Below are positions 1 to 6,201 of a DNA stretch of 12,168 nt, piece by piece. This stretch comes from JACDAN01 sp035707105 (GTDB lineage: Bacteria; Actinomycetota; Thermoleophilia; Gaiellales; Gaiellaceae): positions 1 to 12,168 of the forward strand of contig DASSUI010000054.1 of the NCBI GenBank assembly GCA_035707105.1, in the 5' to 3' direction. The position numbers were made by a program, and so were the translations under genes. Under the pieces are notes generated by a model, which was given only the letters and a program-made list of their open reading frames with translations, did not search any database and was not told the DNA's origin. Position 1 is the first letter of the stretch; every line of letters starts with the position of its first letter.

Positions 1-1
1 C

Positions 2-304
2 TTCGTGGACATCGGCGACCAGTTCGTCGCCCTCGCGGAAGGTCGCAGCCAGGGCCCGGACGGCCACCGCCACTTCGGCCTCGTGGTGGACGACAAGCAG
101 GCCGCCCTCGACGCAGCGCGCGCGGCGGGAGCCCTCGTTCACGGCAACCGCATCCGCGATCCGTGGGGCAACAACGTCGAGGTCGTCGCCTACGAGGACG
201 TCCAGTTCACGAAGGCGCCGGAGATTCTCCGGGGCATGGGCCTCGCCGGGCTCGAGAAGACCGAACCGGCCCGCGAGGAGCTGCGGGCCAAGGGCCTTGC
301 CTGA
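2..304 (+). CDS. VOC (glyoxalase-fold) family protein, C-terminal part, cut by the left edge
   Basis: The frame is open at the left edge, so the true start lies outside; about 100 residues are visible. The segment looks like the last half of a vicinal-oxygen-chelate domain. A His in the HFGLVVDD strand could be a metal ligand. An AALDAARAAGA helix follows, and then the typical closing strand DPWGNNVEVVAY, whose Glu is the usual second metal ligand. VOC proteins include glyoxalase I, ring-cleavage dioxygenases and antibiotic-binding proteins, and nothing visible tells which this is. The tail after the domain (about 35 residues, charged and helical) is longer than the minimal fold needs. The next gene starts inside its last codons, so the two are probably co-transcribed. 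Fold assignment is fairly sure; the specific function is unknown. Confidence 0.8.
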   Translation, partial: FVDIGDQFVALAEGRSQGPDGHRHFGLVVDDKQAALDAARAAGALVHGNRIRDPWGNNVEVVAYEDVQFTKAPEILRGMGLAGLEKTEPAREELRAKGLA

Positions 305-1211
305 GATCAGGCCGTACGAGCCGGCCGACGCCGAGCGCGCAGTTCCGCTGTTCCGCGCGCTGCTGCCCGGGAACGTGCATACCGGGCCTGCAATTCGCCA
401 TTGGGTCGAATCGATGCCCGCCCGCGCCGAATTTCGCGCCTGGGTCGCCGTACACGACGGCAGAGTGGTGGGTTGGGCGAATACCCGGCTCCGCTGGGAC
501 CTCGACGCCGAGGGCGTGGCCGGATCCTGGATCGGCGTGCTGCCCGATCACCGCCGCCGAGGGGTGGGCTCGGCGCTCGCCCGCCTCGCCGAGGACCACG
601 CGGCCACGCTCGGCGTACGCGAGCTCAACTCGTTCGTGCGCGAGGACGACGGGCCGAGCCGCGCCTTCGCGCGAAAGCGCGGGTTCCGCGAGGGCCGCAG
701 CGACCAGGAGTGGGAGCTCGACCTCCGCGAAGCCCGGTTGCGCGACCGTCCGCCGCCGCCCGGCGTCGAGGTCGTCCCGCTTCGCGACGTCCTCGATCGG
801 CAGCGTGAGCTCTTCGAGCTCTACGACGCCGCTCACGGCGACATGCCCGGCGACCACACCTACGCGCTCCGCTTCGACGAGTGGCTTCCGGAGGCACTGG
901 GCGACCCGAGCCTCGATCTGGACGTCAGCGCGGTGGTGCTCGCGGACGGCGCGCCGGTGTCGTTCGCGTGGGTGAACAGCGACCGCGAGGGCGGCTCCGG
1001 TGTCAACGAGATGACGGGCACGCACCCTGCCCACCGGCGCCGCGGATTCGCCAGGCTCGCCAAGGAGACCTCGATCCGGTGGGCGGCGGAGGCCGGCCTG
1101 CGCACGCTCTTCACCGGCAACGACGAGGCGAACGCGGACATGCTCGCGCTGAACGAGCACCTCGGCTACCGGCCGACGCACGTGATCCTCGACGTGACGA
1201 AGACGCTCTAG
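297..1211 (+). CDS. Tandem GNAT-family N-acetyltransferase (two GNAT domains)
   Basis: The 304-residue product carries two GCN5-type acetyltransferase modules. The first has its acetyl-CoA pyrophosphate loop at residues 81-94 (VLPDHRRRGVGSAL). The second has an equivalent loop at 242-256 (THPAHRRRGFARLAK), followed by the NEHLGYRPTH strand typical of the domain end. Such double-GNAT proteins usually transfer an acetyl group to an amine, with often only one half catalytic; the substrate cannot be read from sequence. I chose the TTG at 297 because the first residues (PEIRPYEPADAERAVPLF) match the usual N-terminal strand. The next ATG, at 414, would delete that part of domain 1. The start overlaps the upstream stop by 8 nt, suggesting translational coupling. 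The stop shares the tetranucleotide CTAG with the stop of the convergent transporter gene. Confidence 0.88.
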   Translation: MPEIRPYEPADAERAVPLFRALLPGNVHTGPAIRHWVESMPARAEFRAWVAVHDGRVVGWANTRLRWDLDAEGVAGSWIGVLPDHRRRGVGSALARLAEDHAATLGVRELNSFVREDDGPSRAFARKRGFREGRSDQEWELDLREARLRDRPPPPGVEVVPLRDVLDRQRELFELYDAAHGDMPGDHTYALRFDEWLPEALGDPSLDLDVSAVVLADGAPVSFAWVNSDREGGSGVNEMTGTHPAHRRRGFARLAKETSIRWAAEAGLRTLFTGNDEANADMLALNEHLGYRPTHVILDVTKTL

Positions 1212-2890
1212 ACCGAGGCGAGCCCCGGGCGCAGCGACCCGAGCCGGGTCGCGATGACCGACTCCGCCGCTTCGGCGCTCGCCGCATGGCCGGTGACGGC
1301 GGCGATGAAGTCGTCGCGGTCGAGCGCGAAGAGCTCTACGTCCGACTTCGCCCGCACCGTCGCCGTGCGCGGGACGTCGCGGAGCAGCGCGATCTCGCCG
1401 AAGTAGCCACCCGGGCGGGTCTCTCGAACCACGCTTCCGTCGATCACGATCTCCACCACACCCTCGTCGACGATGTAGAAGCGATCCCCGACGTCGCCCT
1501 GGCGGAAGAGCTCCTCGCCCGCTGCGAGCCGGACGGGCGCGAGCGCGTGGGCCAGGCTCTCGAGGGTCGGCTGCGGAAGGGGCGCGAAGAGCTCGATGGC
1601 GCGAAGAAGCTCGAGCTGTCGCTCCGGCACCGGGACGGCGTCGAGCGGCGTGAGCCGGCTGCGGAGGAGCGTTGCGAGAATCGGCAAGAGCGCCCCCGTG
1701 ATCATGAGTGCGCCGCGCACGTCGAACGCCGCGATCAGGAGCGGCGCGGCGATCGAGCCGAGCCCGATCGTGGCGACCCAGAGGCTCTGCACCGCACCGA
1801 AGACGCGCGCGAGGACTTCGTCGGGGACGGCGCGCTGGAGGAGCGTATAGGCGGACACGTCGACGAGCGTGTTCCCGAGACCGACGAGTGCGAGGAAGAG
1901 GAGCGCGGCGGCCGGTTCGGGGAAGACGCCGATCAGCGCGATCGGGATGCCCCAGAGCCCGATCCCGATCAGGAAGTTCGACGTCAGCCGCCGCCCGATC
2001 AGCGCCGCTGAGACGACGGCGCCGACGAGGCCGCCGATCCCGACGGCCGAGTTCAGGAAGCCGACACCCTGCTCTCCGAGATCGAGCAGCCGGAGCGCCG
2101 TGACGACGATGAGGACGTTGAGCGCGCCCGCGACGAAGGTCTGCGCGACGAGGAGCAGCACGAGAATCCGCAGACCTTTCTCGCGCGCGAGCGTGACGAA
2201 GCCGGCGCCGAACTCGGCCAACACGCCGCCGCGCGCCTCCCTCGGCTCCGGCTGCGTCTCGACGCGAACCCGGCTGACGAGGATCGCCGAAAGCAGGAAC
2301 GCTGCGGCGGCGGCGCCGAAGACCACCTCCGGGCTCGTGAGAGCGAGGAGGATGCCTCCGATCGCCGGCCCGCCGAAGATGCCGAGGCTCTCGATCGTGC
2401 TCGACGTGACGTTCGCGGCCGTCAGCTCCTTCGGCGTCGTCGCCACGGTCGGGAGCAGGGCGGCCTGCGCCGGCCGGACGGCCGAGTACGCGATCGCAAC
2501 GAGCCCGGCCAGGACGTAGACGAACGCCGCCGGTGCGTCGAGCGTGACGACGAGGACGGTGATCGCGAGCAGGGTCGCGCGCGTCAGCTCGGCGGCGACG
2601 ATCACCCGCTCGCGCCGGTAGCGGTCGCCCAGCAGGGCCGTGAACGGCGAGGCCACCGCCGACGGCAAGAACCGGACGAGTCCCACGAGCCCGACGGCCG
2701 CGGCGCCCCCGTGGCGGTAGGCGAAGACCGCGAGCGCGATGCCGTACGACCAGTGCGCGACGATCGACGCCGCCCAGGCGCCCTCGATCCGTCTGATGTT
2801 CGGGTTGCGGAAGACCTGGCCGAACGAGCGCGTGGCGTCCCGAAGCCGTTCCCGCAGCGCCCTCACGGCAAGAAGCATCCCACGGCGCAT
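1208..2890 (-). CDS. MFS transporter fused to a C-terminal cyclic-nucleotide-binding domain
   Basis: This is a 560-residue membrane protein. Residues about 35-410 hold a run of hydrophobic segments of the major facilitator type, including the cytoplasmic loop GDRYRRERV (88-96) after the second helix, as in MFS motif A. Residues about 432-538 form a CRP/EPAC-like cyclic-nucleotide-binding domain. Its phosphate-binding cassette, FGEIALLRDVPRTATV (497-512), keeps the Glu and Arg that contact cyclic-nucleotide phosphate and ribose, so ligand binding looks possible. Transport gated or tuned by a cytoplasmic nucleotide is the natural reading, but the cargo is unknown. ATG at 2890 is used; ATG at 2878 is an alternative, and neither has a clear Shine-Dalgarno. 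It is convergent with the GNAT gene and divergent from the small acidic-protein gene. Confidence 0.9.
   Translation of the reverse strand: MRRGMLLAVRALRERLRDATRSFGQVFRNPNIRRIEGAWAASIVAHWSYGIALAVFAYRHGGAAAVGLVGLVRFLPSAVASPFTALLGDRYRRERVIVAAELTRATLLAITVLVVTLDAPAAFVYVLAGLVAIAYSAVRPAQAALLPTVATTPKELTAANVTSSTIESLGIFGGPAIGGILLALTSPEVVFGAAAAAFLLSAILVSRVRVETQPEPREARGGVLAEFGAGFVTLAREKGLRILVLLLVAQTFVAGALNVLIVVTALRLLDLGEQGVGFLNSAVGIGGLVGAVVSAALIGRRLTSNFLIGIGLWGIPIALIGVFPEPAAALLFLALVGLGNTLVDVSAYTLLQRAVPDEVLARVFGAVQSLWVATIGLGSIAAPLLIAAFDVRGALMITGALLPILATLLRSRLTPLDAVPVPERQLELLRAIELFAPLPQPTLESLAHALAPVRLAAGEELFRQGDVGDRFYIVDEGVVEIVIDGSVVRETRPGGYFGEIALLRDVPRTATVRAKSDVELFALDRDDFIAAVTGHAASAEAAESVIATRLGSLRPGLASV
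1234..1252. terminator. Hairpin just past the GNAT stop
   Basis: An 8-bp perfect stem GCGACCCG/CGGGTCGC encloses the loop AGC and begins 22 nt after the GNAT stop codon. It lies inside the 3' end of the convergent transporter gene and has no T-run. It may end GNAT transcription, but it could equally be a chance inverted repeat in GC-rich coding DNA. Confidence 0.3.
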
Positions 2891-2897
2891 TGTGTTT

Positions 2898-2937
2898 TTC
2901 GAGTCGAACGGGGAAGATTCGGGTGCCGACGGCCGTC
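2898..2937. promoter_or_regulatory. Intergenic dyads between divergent transporter and acidic-protein genes
   Basis: The 91-bp gap 2891-2981 separates two divergent genes. It contains an 11-bp dyad TTCGAGTCGAA (2898-2908) and a 10-bp perfect palindrome GACGGCCGTC (2928-2937). Such placement would suit an operator serving both genes. I see no convincing -35/-10 pair, so this is only a candidate. Confidence 0.25.
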
Positions 2938-2966
2938 TAGTGGGTCAGATGCGGTCGACGAACGCG

Positions 2967-2973
2967 AAAGGAG
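2967..2973 (+). promoter_or_regulatory. Strong Shine-Dalgarno of the acidic repeat protein
   Basis: AAAGGAG lies 8 nt before the ATG at 2982. It is one of only two clear ribosome-binding sites in the window, which implies a leadered, well-translated message for this small protein. Confidence 0.75.
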
Positions 2974-2981
2974 ACCAGGGA

Positions 2982-3191
2982 ATGTCGGACGAGCAGATGG
3001 ATCAGATGGATCGCGCCGACGAGCGCGAGAACGAGCAGCAGGTGGAAGCGCACCAGATGGACCAGATCGACCAGCTCGATCGGGCGGACGAGGAGGGTGA
3101 CGACGTCGAGGCGCATCAGTTCGACGCGCCCGCCGCGATGGACCAGATGGACGCGCCCGCCGCGATGGACCAGATGGACCAGATGGACTGA
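2982..3191 (+). CDS. Small, highly acidic MDQMD/VEAHQ repeat protein (69 aa)
   Basis: A textbook AAAGGAG Shine-Dalgarno (2967-2973) sits 8 nt before the ATG at 2982. This decides the start over longer in-frame possibilities that begin inside the transporter. The 69 residues contain 16 Asp, 8 Glu, 11 Gln and 9 Met, three Arg and no Lys, Cys, Thr, Tyr or Trp, so net charge is about -21. The repeat structure is clear. DQ(M/L)DRADE-VEAHQ occurs twice (7-25 and 30-46), and then the nonapeptide DAPAAMDQM occurs twice (48-56, 57-65) before a final DQMD. No signal peptide or membrane segment is seen. I do not recognise a family. It is probably disordered or helical, and its function is unknown. A strong hairpin follows 24 nt after the stop, so it looks like its own transcription unit. 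Confidence 0.82.
   Translation: MSDEQMDQMDRADERENEQQVEAHQMDQIDQLDRADEEGDDVEAHQFDAPAAMDQMDAPAAMDQMDQMD
3123..3176 (+). repeat. Exact 27-bp tandem duplication inside the acidic-protein gene
   Basis: Two directly adjacent copies (3123-3149, 3150-3176) are identical at all 27 positions, each encoding DAPAAMDQM. The last third of the unit (GACCAGATG) recurs once more at 3177-3185. Identity at synonymous positions indicates a recent duplication by slippage or unequal exchange. Confidence 0.93.
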
Positions 3192-3215
3192 GCGACCGCT
3201 GTCGCTGGGGAACTC

Positions 3216-3239
3216 GAAGCCGGGGCTCGCCCCGGCTTC
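3216..3239. terminator. Bidirectional hairpin terminator between convergent genes
   Basis: A perfect 10-bp stem GAAGCCGGGG/CCCCGGCTTC encloses a four-base loop (CTCG on the plus strand, CGAG on the minus). It lies between the acidic-protein gene and the end of the GAF gene, whose stop codon (3238-3240) overlaps its edge. There is no long T-run on either side, only CCTTT at 3243-3247 on the plus side. It probably ends transcription from both directions. Confidence 0.7.
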
Positions 3240-3879
3240 AGCCTTTGAAGAGGGCCTCCAGCGACCGGAGCAGCTCGACGCCGGCGGCCCGGCGCGGCCC
3301 GTCCAGCTCCTCGAGGTTCTCGGCGACCCGTGCGAGGAGCGCCGAGTCGGTGTCCGCGTCCTCGAGCACCGCCTTCGCGCGCCGGGCCTTCCGCAGGAGG
3401 TCGAGGGCGATCGCAGCCTGGTTCCCGAACAGCCCGAGCAACTCCATCTCCTCCAGCGAGAACCGCGCCTGCTGCGGCCGGTCGAGGACGTAGAGGACGC
3501 CGAGCGGCTCCTCGTCGTGGATCAGCGGCACGCACATCAGTCCCTGCGGCACGTACCCGGTCTTCTTGGCGGCCTCCTCCGCGAAGCGCGGGTCCCGCGA
3601 GACGTCGTCGAGGACGATCGGCTGCCGGGTCACGAGCACCCAGCCGCCGATCCCCGTGCTGGACGGCAGCCGCTGGCCGACGAGCGTGTCGGCTCCCTCG
3701 CCGGCGACGGCCTCGAACACGAGCTCGTCGGTGTCCTCGTCGTAGAGCAGCACCGAGGACGCCCTCGCGTAGAAGATCCCGCGCGCGACCTCGACGGTCG
3801 CCTGGAGGAGCGCCCGGTGCGCGTCCTCCGACGCCAGCACGCCGGCCGCGACCGCGGCCCGAAGCCCGTCCTCGCTCAC
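3238..3879 (-). CDS. GAF-domain sensor protein, coupled to the S8 protease gene
   Basis: The product has 213 residues. About 20-165 form a single GAF domain: an N-terminal helix, strand SSVLLYDEDTDELVFEAV (41-58), the GIGGWVLVTRQPIVLDDV core (76-93), and PLGVLYVLDRP (125-135), ending in a helix containing NQAAIALDLL (153-162). GAF domains bind small molecules such as cyclic nucleotides or haem/redox cofactors, but the ligand cannot be read here. One Cys (116) sits in the strand LMCVPLIHD. A C-terminal helical tail (about 166-213) may be a coiled coil. No output domain is attached, so it likely acts on a partner. The GTG start at 3879 overlaps the protease stop as GTGA and has GGAGGG 6 nt upstream, indicating translational coupling. 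It is the last gene of the minus-strand block. Confidence 0.87.
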   Translation of the reverse strand: MSEDGLRAAVAAGVLASEDAHRALLQATVEVARGIFYARASSVLLYDEDTDELVFEAVAGEGADTLVGQRLPSSTGIGGWVLVTRQPIVLDDVSRDPRFAEEAAKKTGYVPQGLMCVPLIHDEEPLGVLYVLDRPQQARFSLEEMELLGLFGNQAAIALDLLRKARRAKAVLEDADTDSALLARVAENLEELDGPRRAAGVELLRSLEALFKG

Positions 3880-4709
3880 TCGCCGCCCTCCACGTTGTTG
3901 GCCGTCAGGTAGAGCGCGCTCTTCAGCTGGAACGGCGTCAGCTCCGGGTGCCTTCCGAGGATCAGCGCGCAGATCCCCGTCATGTGCGGCGTCGCGAAGC
4001 TGTTCCCGGTCGACCGCGCTCTGGACCCGCCGAGCCAGGCGACCTCCACGTCGACGCCGCGGGCGAAGAACTCGACCGGCGGGCTCGGGTTGTAGTAGAA
4101 GGTCTCCGCGTCCGGCTCCTCGTGGCTCCCGACCGAGATGACCGACGAGAACCGCCACGGATAGCTCTCGACGGGCATGTTGTGCGCCGAGGCGACGAGC
4201 ACCGTCCGGCGGAAGTACGCCGTGTCGGCGACCTCGTGCAGCAGGCCGGCGAACTGGCTCTTCGTCGTCGAAAGGCTCATGTTGATCACCTGGAAGCCCT
4301 GCTCGACGGCCCAGCGGAGACCGCCCAGCAGCGCCGTGCCGCTGCCGGTGAAGCCGGCGCCGAGGACACGGACGCTGTGCAGCTCGCAGTCGGGCGCGAT
4401 CGAGCGGACGATTCCGGCGCACGCCGTCCCGTGGCCGCAGAGGTCGCCCTCGACGTCGTCCACGACCGCGATCTCGTCGCCTTCCCTGACCTCGACGGCG
4501 ACCGCACCGGCGAGCCCGCCGACGTCGGGGTGGTCGGGCTCGACGCCCGAGTCGAGGATGCAGACGCGGACGCCGTTCCCGGTCGAGCCGCCCCACGCCC
4601 ACTCGCGTGTGACCCGTCCGGGCCATTCGGTGGGCAGCGCGAGCGACTCGGCGGTGCCCGCCGGGAGGCTCCATGCGGGGAGCGGACGCTCCGGTGCCGG
4701 TTCCGCCAC
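3876..4709 (-). CDS. Subtilisin-like (S8) serine protease, probably cytoplasmic
   Basis: The product has 277 residues from the GTG at 4709. The catalytic triad is complete: Asp53 in VCILDSGV, His93 in CGHGTACAGI and Ser237 in GNSFATPHMTG. Asn177 (ASAHN) fits the oxyanion-hole position. There is no signal peptide and no recognisable inhibitor-I9 propeptide; the catalytic core begins by about residue 47. It therefore resembles intracellular or prodomain-less subtilases rather than secreted ones, and its substrate is unknown. In-frame codons continue upstream into the cyclodeaminase gene without a plausible start or family similarity. The GTG is preceded at 7 nt by TAACAT, a leaderless-type promoter whose TAA is the stop of the upstream gene. 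The stop overlaps the GAF-protein start, so the pair likely functions together. Confidence 0.88.
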   Translation of the reverse strand: MAEPAPERPLPAWSLPAGTAESLALPTEWPGRVTREWAWGGSTGNGVRVCILDSGVEPDHPDVGGLAGAVAVEVREGDEIAVVDDVEGDLCGHGTACAGIVRSIAPDCELHSVRVLGAGFTGSGTALLGGLRWAVEQGFQVINMSLSTTKSQFAGLLHEVADTAYFRRTVLVASAHNMPVESYPWRFSSVISVGSHEEPDAETFYYNPSPPVEFFARGVDVEVAWLGGSRARSTGNSFATPHMTGICALILGRHPELTPFQLKSALYLTANNVEGGE

Positions 4710-4716
4710 AGCCTCG

Positions 4717-4722
4717 ATGTTA
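4717..4722 (-). promoter_or_regulatory. Leaderless-type -10 element TAACAT before the S8 protease
   Basis: On the minus strand TAACAT is followed by exactly 7 nt and then GTG. It matches the actinobacterial TANNNT -10 placed so that transcription starts at the start codon. Its first three bases are also the stop codon of the upstream cyclodeaminase gene. It would let the protease/GAF pair be expressed separately from the operon. Confidence 0.45.
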
Positions 4723-5316
4723 CGCCGCGTCCATCGTACGGCGAGCCTCGCGCGCGGCCTGCGAAGCGGTCTCGACCAGCAGCTCCGCGTGCTTCGCGCG
4801 CTCGTCGCCCGGCTGGACGAGGAGGTTGACGGAGACGAGCGCCGCGGCCGCGCGGGTCCCGGCCTCGGCCAGCAGTGCGGCGGTGACGGCGTCGCCGCGG
4901 CGGCTCGCCGTCCCACGGTCGGCGACCGCGGCGGCGAGACACGCAGCGTCGGCGCCGGCCTCGGCGATCGCCATCGGGACCTCGGCGGCACGCGTCAGCG
5001 CAGCGCCGACGGCCATGTCCCTGACCACCGGCTCGACGCGCTCGGGCAGCGTCATGGTCGCGAGCGCCTCCTCGTAGACCTCGGCGTCCCGCTGGGCGAG
5101 CGGCGCGACGCGCTTGCGAAGGCTGTCGGCCTGCGCAATCGCGGAGCCGGCGTCCGGCCAGTCGCTCGACGCACGGGCGACCATCGCCGTCAGCCCTGCG
5201 GAGATCGCGACCGCGAGGGCCGCGGCCGAGCCGCCGCCCGGGGTCGGATCCTCGGTCGCGACGATGTCGAGGAACTCGCGCAGCGGAAGGTCGAGCAGGT
5301 CACCCGTGGCGGACAC
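4720..5316 (-). CDS. Cyclodeaminase/cyclohydrolase family protein (FTCD C-terminal-like)
   Basis: The 198-residue, mostly helical product has the family signature PTPGGGSAAALA at residues 24-35. Later it has the conserved region RGDAVTAALLAEAGTRAAAALVSVNL (140-165, with the Asn near its end). Family members are the cyclodeaminase domain of formiminotransferase-cyclodeaminase and stand-alone methenyltetrahydrofolate cyclohydrolases (FchA). They convert formimino- or methenyl-tetrahydrofolate in the cytoplasm. The length matches the free-standing enzymes. No formiminotransferase or formate-THF ligase gene is in view, so the exact reaction is uncertain. The GTG at 5316 gives the usual N-terminus (the helix before the EDPTPGGGS loop). 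It lies 12 nt past the upstream stop without a good Shine-Dalgarno. It is the fourth gene of the minus-strand block. Confidence 0.88.
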   Translation of the reverse strand: MSATGDLLDLPLREFLDIVATEDPTPGGGSAAALAVAISAGLTAMVARASSDWPDAGSAIAQADSLRKRVAPLAQRDAEVYEEALATMTLPERVEPVVRDMAVGAALTRAAEVPMAIAEAGADAACLAAAVADRGTASRRGDAVTAALLAEAGTRAAAALVSVNLLVQPGDERAKHAELLVETASQAAREARRTMDAA

Positions 5317-5328
5317 GGGTGGGATTCT

Positions 5329-5595
5329 CTACTCGTCGGCGTCCAGGCGACGGCGGAGGATCTCGACGGTCTCGGCGTGGGCCACGACGTCGAACTCCTC
5401 GAGCGCCGTCTCCGGGTCCTCGATGACGCGGCGGCGGAAGTCCTCGTCGGCGTCTGCACGCTCGACGATCCGCTCGAGCCGACGGCGCGTGTTCGGGATC
5501 TCCTGTGCCCATTTGACCCACGCCTCGGGCGCCGGCGGGAGTGCGCTCAGGATCTCACCCAGCTTCTCTTCGTCATAGGCAGGCACGTTGGTCAT
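5329..5595 (-). CDS. Small sigma-adjacent protein of unknown function (88 aa)
   Basis: The ATG at 5595 lies 5 nt after the sigma-factor stop, so the two are almost certainly co-translated. The 88 residues are charged and predicted helical by eye, with no Cys and no membrane segment; this argues against a zinc-binding or membrane anti-sigma factor. The N-terminal third has LPPAPEAWVKWAQEIP (19-34), an unusual Trp-bearing segment. The middle, EDFRRRVIEDPETALEEF (51-68), resembles the FRxxLxxDPxxAL motif found in nitrile-hydratase-like leader regions and some other small proteins, though the Gly that usually follows is absent. I do not recognise a named family. Position makes a sigma regulator the leading idea. 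That is inference only. Confidence 0.75.
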   Translation of the reverse strand: MTNVPAYDEEKLGEILSALPPAPEAWVKWAQEIPNTRRRLERIVERADADEDFRRRVIEDPETALEEFDVVAHAETVEILRRRLDADE

Positions 5596-5600
5596 CAAGC

Positions 5601-6179
5601 TCAGGACGGAGAAGCGCCGCGGTTTCTTCCCTCCATCTCGCCCCGAAGCCTGGTCAGGCAGCGCGAGATTCGGCTCGCGATGGTGCCCGAGGGCAGGTCG
5701 AGCGCATCGCCGATCGTGCGGTAGCTCTCGTCCCGGGCGAAGAAGCGGTCGAGGATTTCCTTGCAGTTGTCCGGGAGGTTCGCGAGGGCCTCGTGCACCG
5801 CGAGCGACTCGTCGAGCCGGCCGATCGTGTCGTCCACGTCCGGGATCTCGACCTCTTCCTCGAGCTGCTCCGCCGAGCCGGCTCGCAGGCGGTCGATGCA
5901 GAGGCGCCGCGTGAGCTGCGCGAGCCAGGGGCGGATGGCCTCGTCGTCGCGAAGCTTGTGCAGATGCTCGTACGCGCGGGTGAAGACCTCCTGGAAGACG
6001 TCCTCTGCGTCGTGCTCGGAAAGCTTGAACGCCTGCACCGCGATCGCGTAGACGTAGCGTGAGAACCGCTCGACGAGCTGGTTCCACGCCTCTGGATCGC
6101 CGGTCCGGCAGCGGGCGACCAGCTGGGCGTCGGTCGGCTCGACCCTCATCCCCATCGCCTGGACCGCATCCATGTCCAT
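5601..6179 (-). CDS. ECF-type RNA polymerase sigma factor
   Basis: The product has 192 residues from the ATG at 6179. Region sigma-2 spans about 27-95 and includes DAEDVFQEVFTRAYEHLHKL (57-76), the usual core-binding helix, and RPWLAQLTRRLCIDRLR (83-99). An acidic linker (104-125) leads to region sigma-4 at about 128-180. There LPDNCKEILDRFFARDESYRTIGDAL is followed by the helix-turn-helix DLPSGTIASRISRCLTRLR. It directs RNA polymerase to a dedicated promoter set, often its own operon. A second ATG at 6173 would remove two residues, and in-frame codons further upstream run into the M55 gene without family similarity. It lies 22 nt after the M55 stop. No typical zinc-finger anti-sigma follows; instead there is the 88-aa protein. 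Confidence 0.92.
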   Translation of the reverse strand: MDMDAVQAMGMRVEPTDAQLVARCRTGDPEAWNQLVERFSRYVYAIAVQAFKLSEHDAEDVFQEVFTRAYEHLHKLRDDEAIRPWLAQLTRRLCIDRLRAGSAEQLEEEVEIPDVDDTIGRLDESLAVHEALANLPDNCKEILDRFFARDESYRTIGDALDLPSGTIASRISRCLTRLRGEMEGRNRGASPS

Positions 6180-6201
6180 AGCTTCGCGTATTCGTCCCGT
6201 T

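Noticed and set aside
881..2011. Long plus-strand frame opposite the MFS transporter
   Set aside because: Low-complexity charged translation without recognisable motifs; the minus strand carries a clear transporter plus nucleotide-binding domain.
2982..3191. Ribosomally made modified-peptide precursor with repeated cores
   Set aside because: The repeats suggest it, but no maturase, protease-transporter or other RiPP gene is adjacent. The repeats also lack Cys, Ser, Thr and Lys, which most modifications use. Kept only as a remote option.
4710..4991. N-terminal extension of the S8 protease as a propeptide
   Set aside because: The in-frame upstream translation is Pro/Arg/Ser-rich, has no I9 similarity and lies wholly over the cyclodeaminase-family gene.
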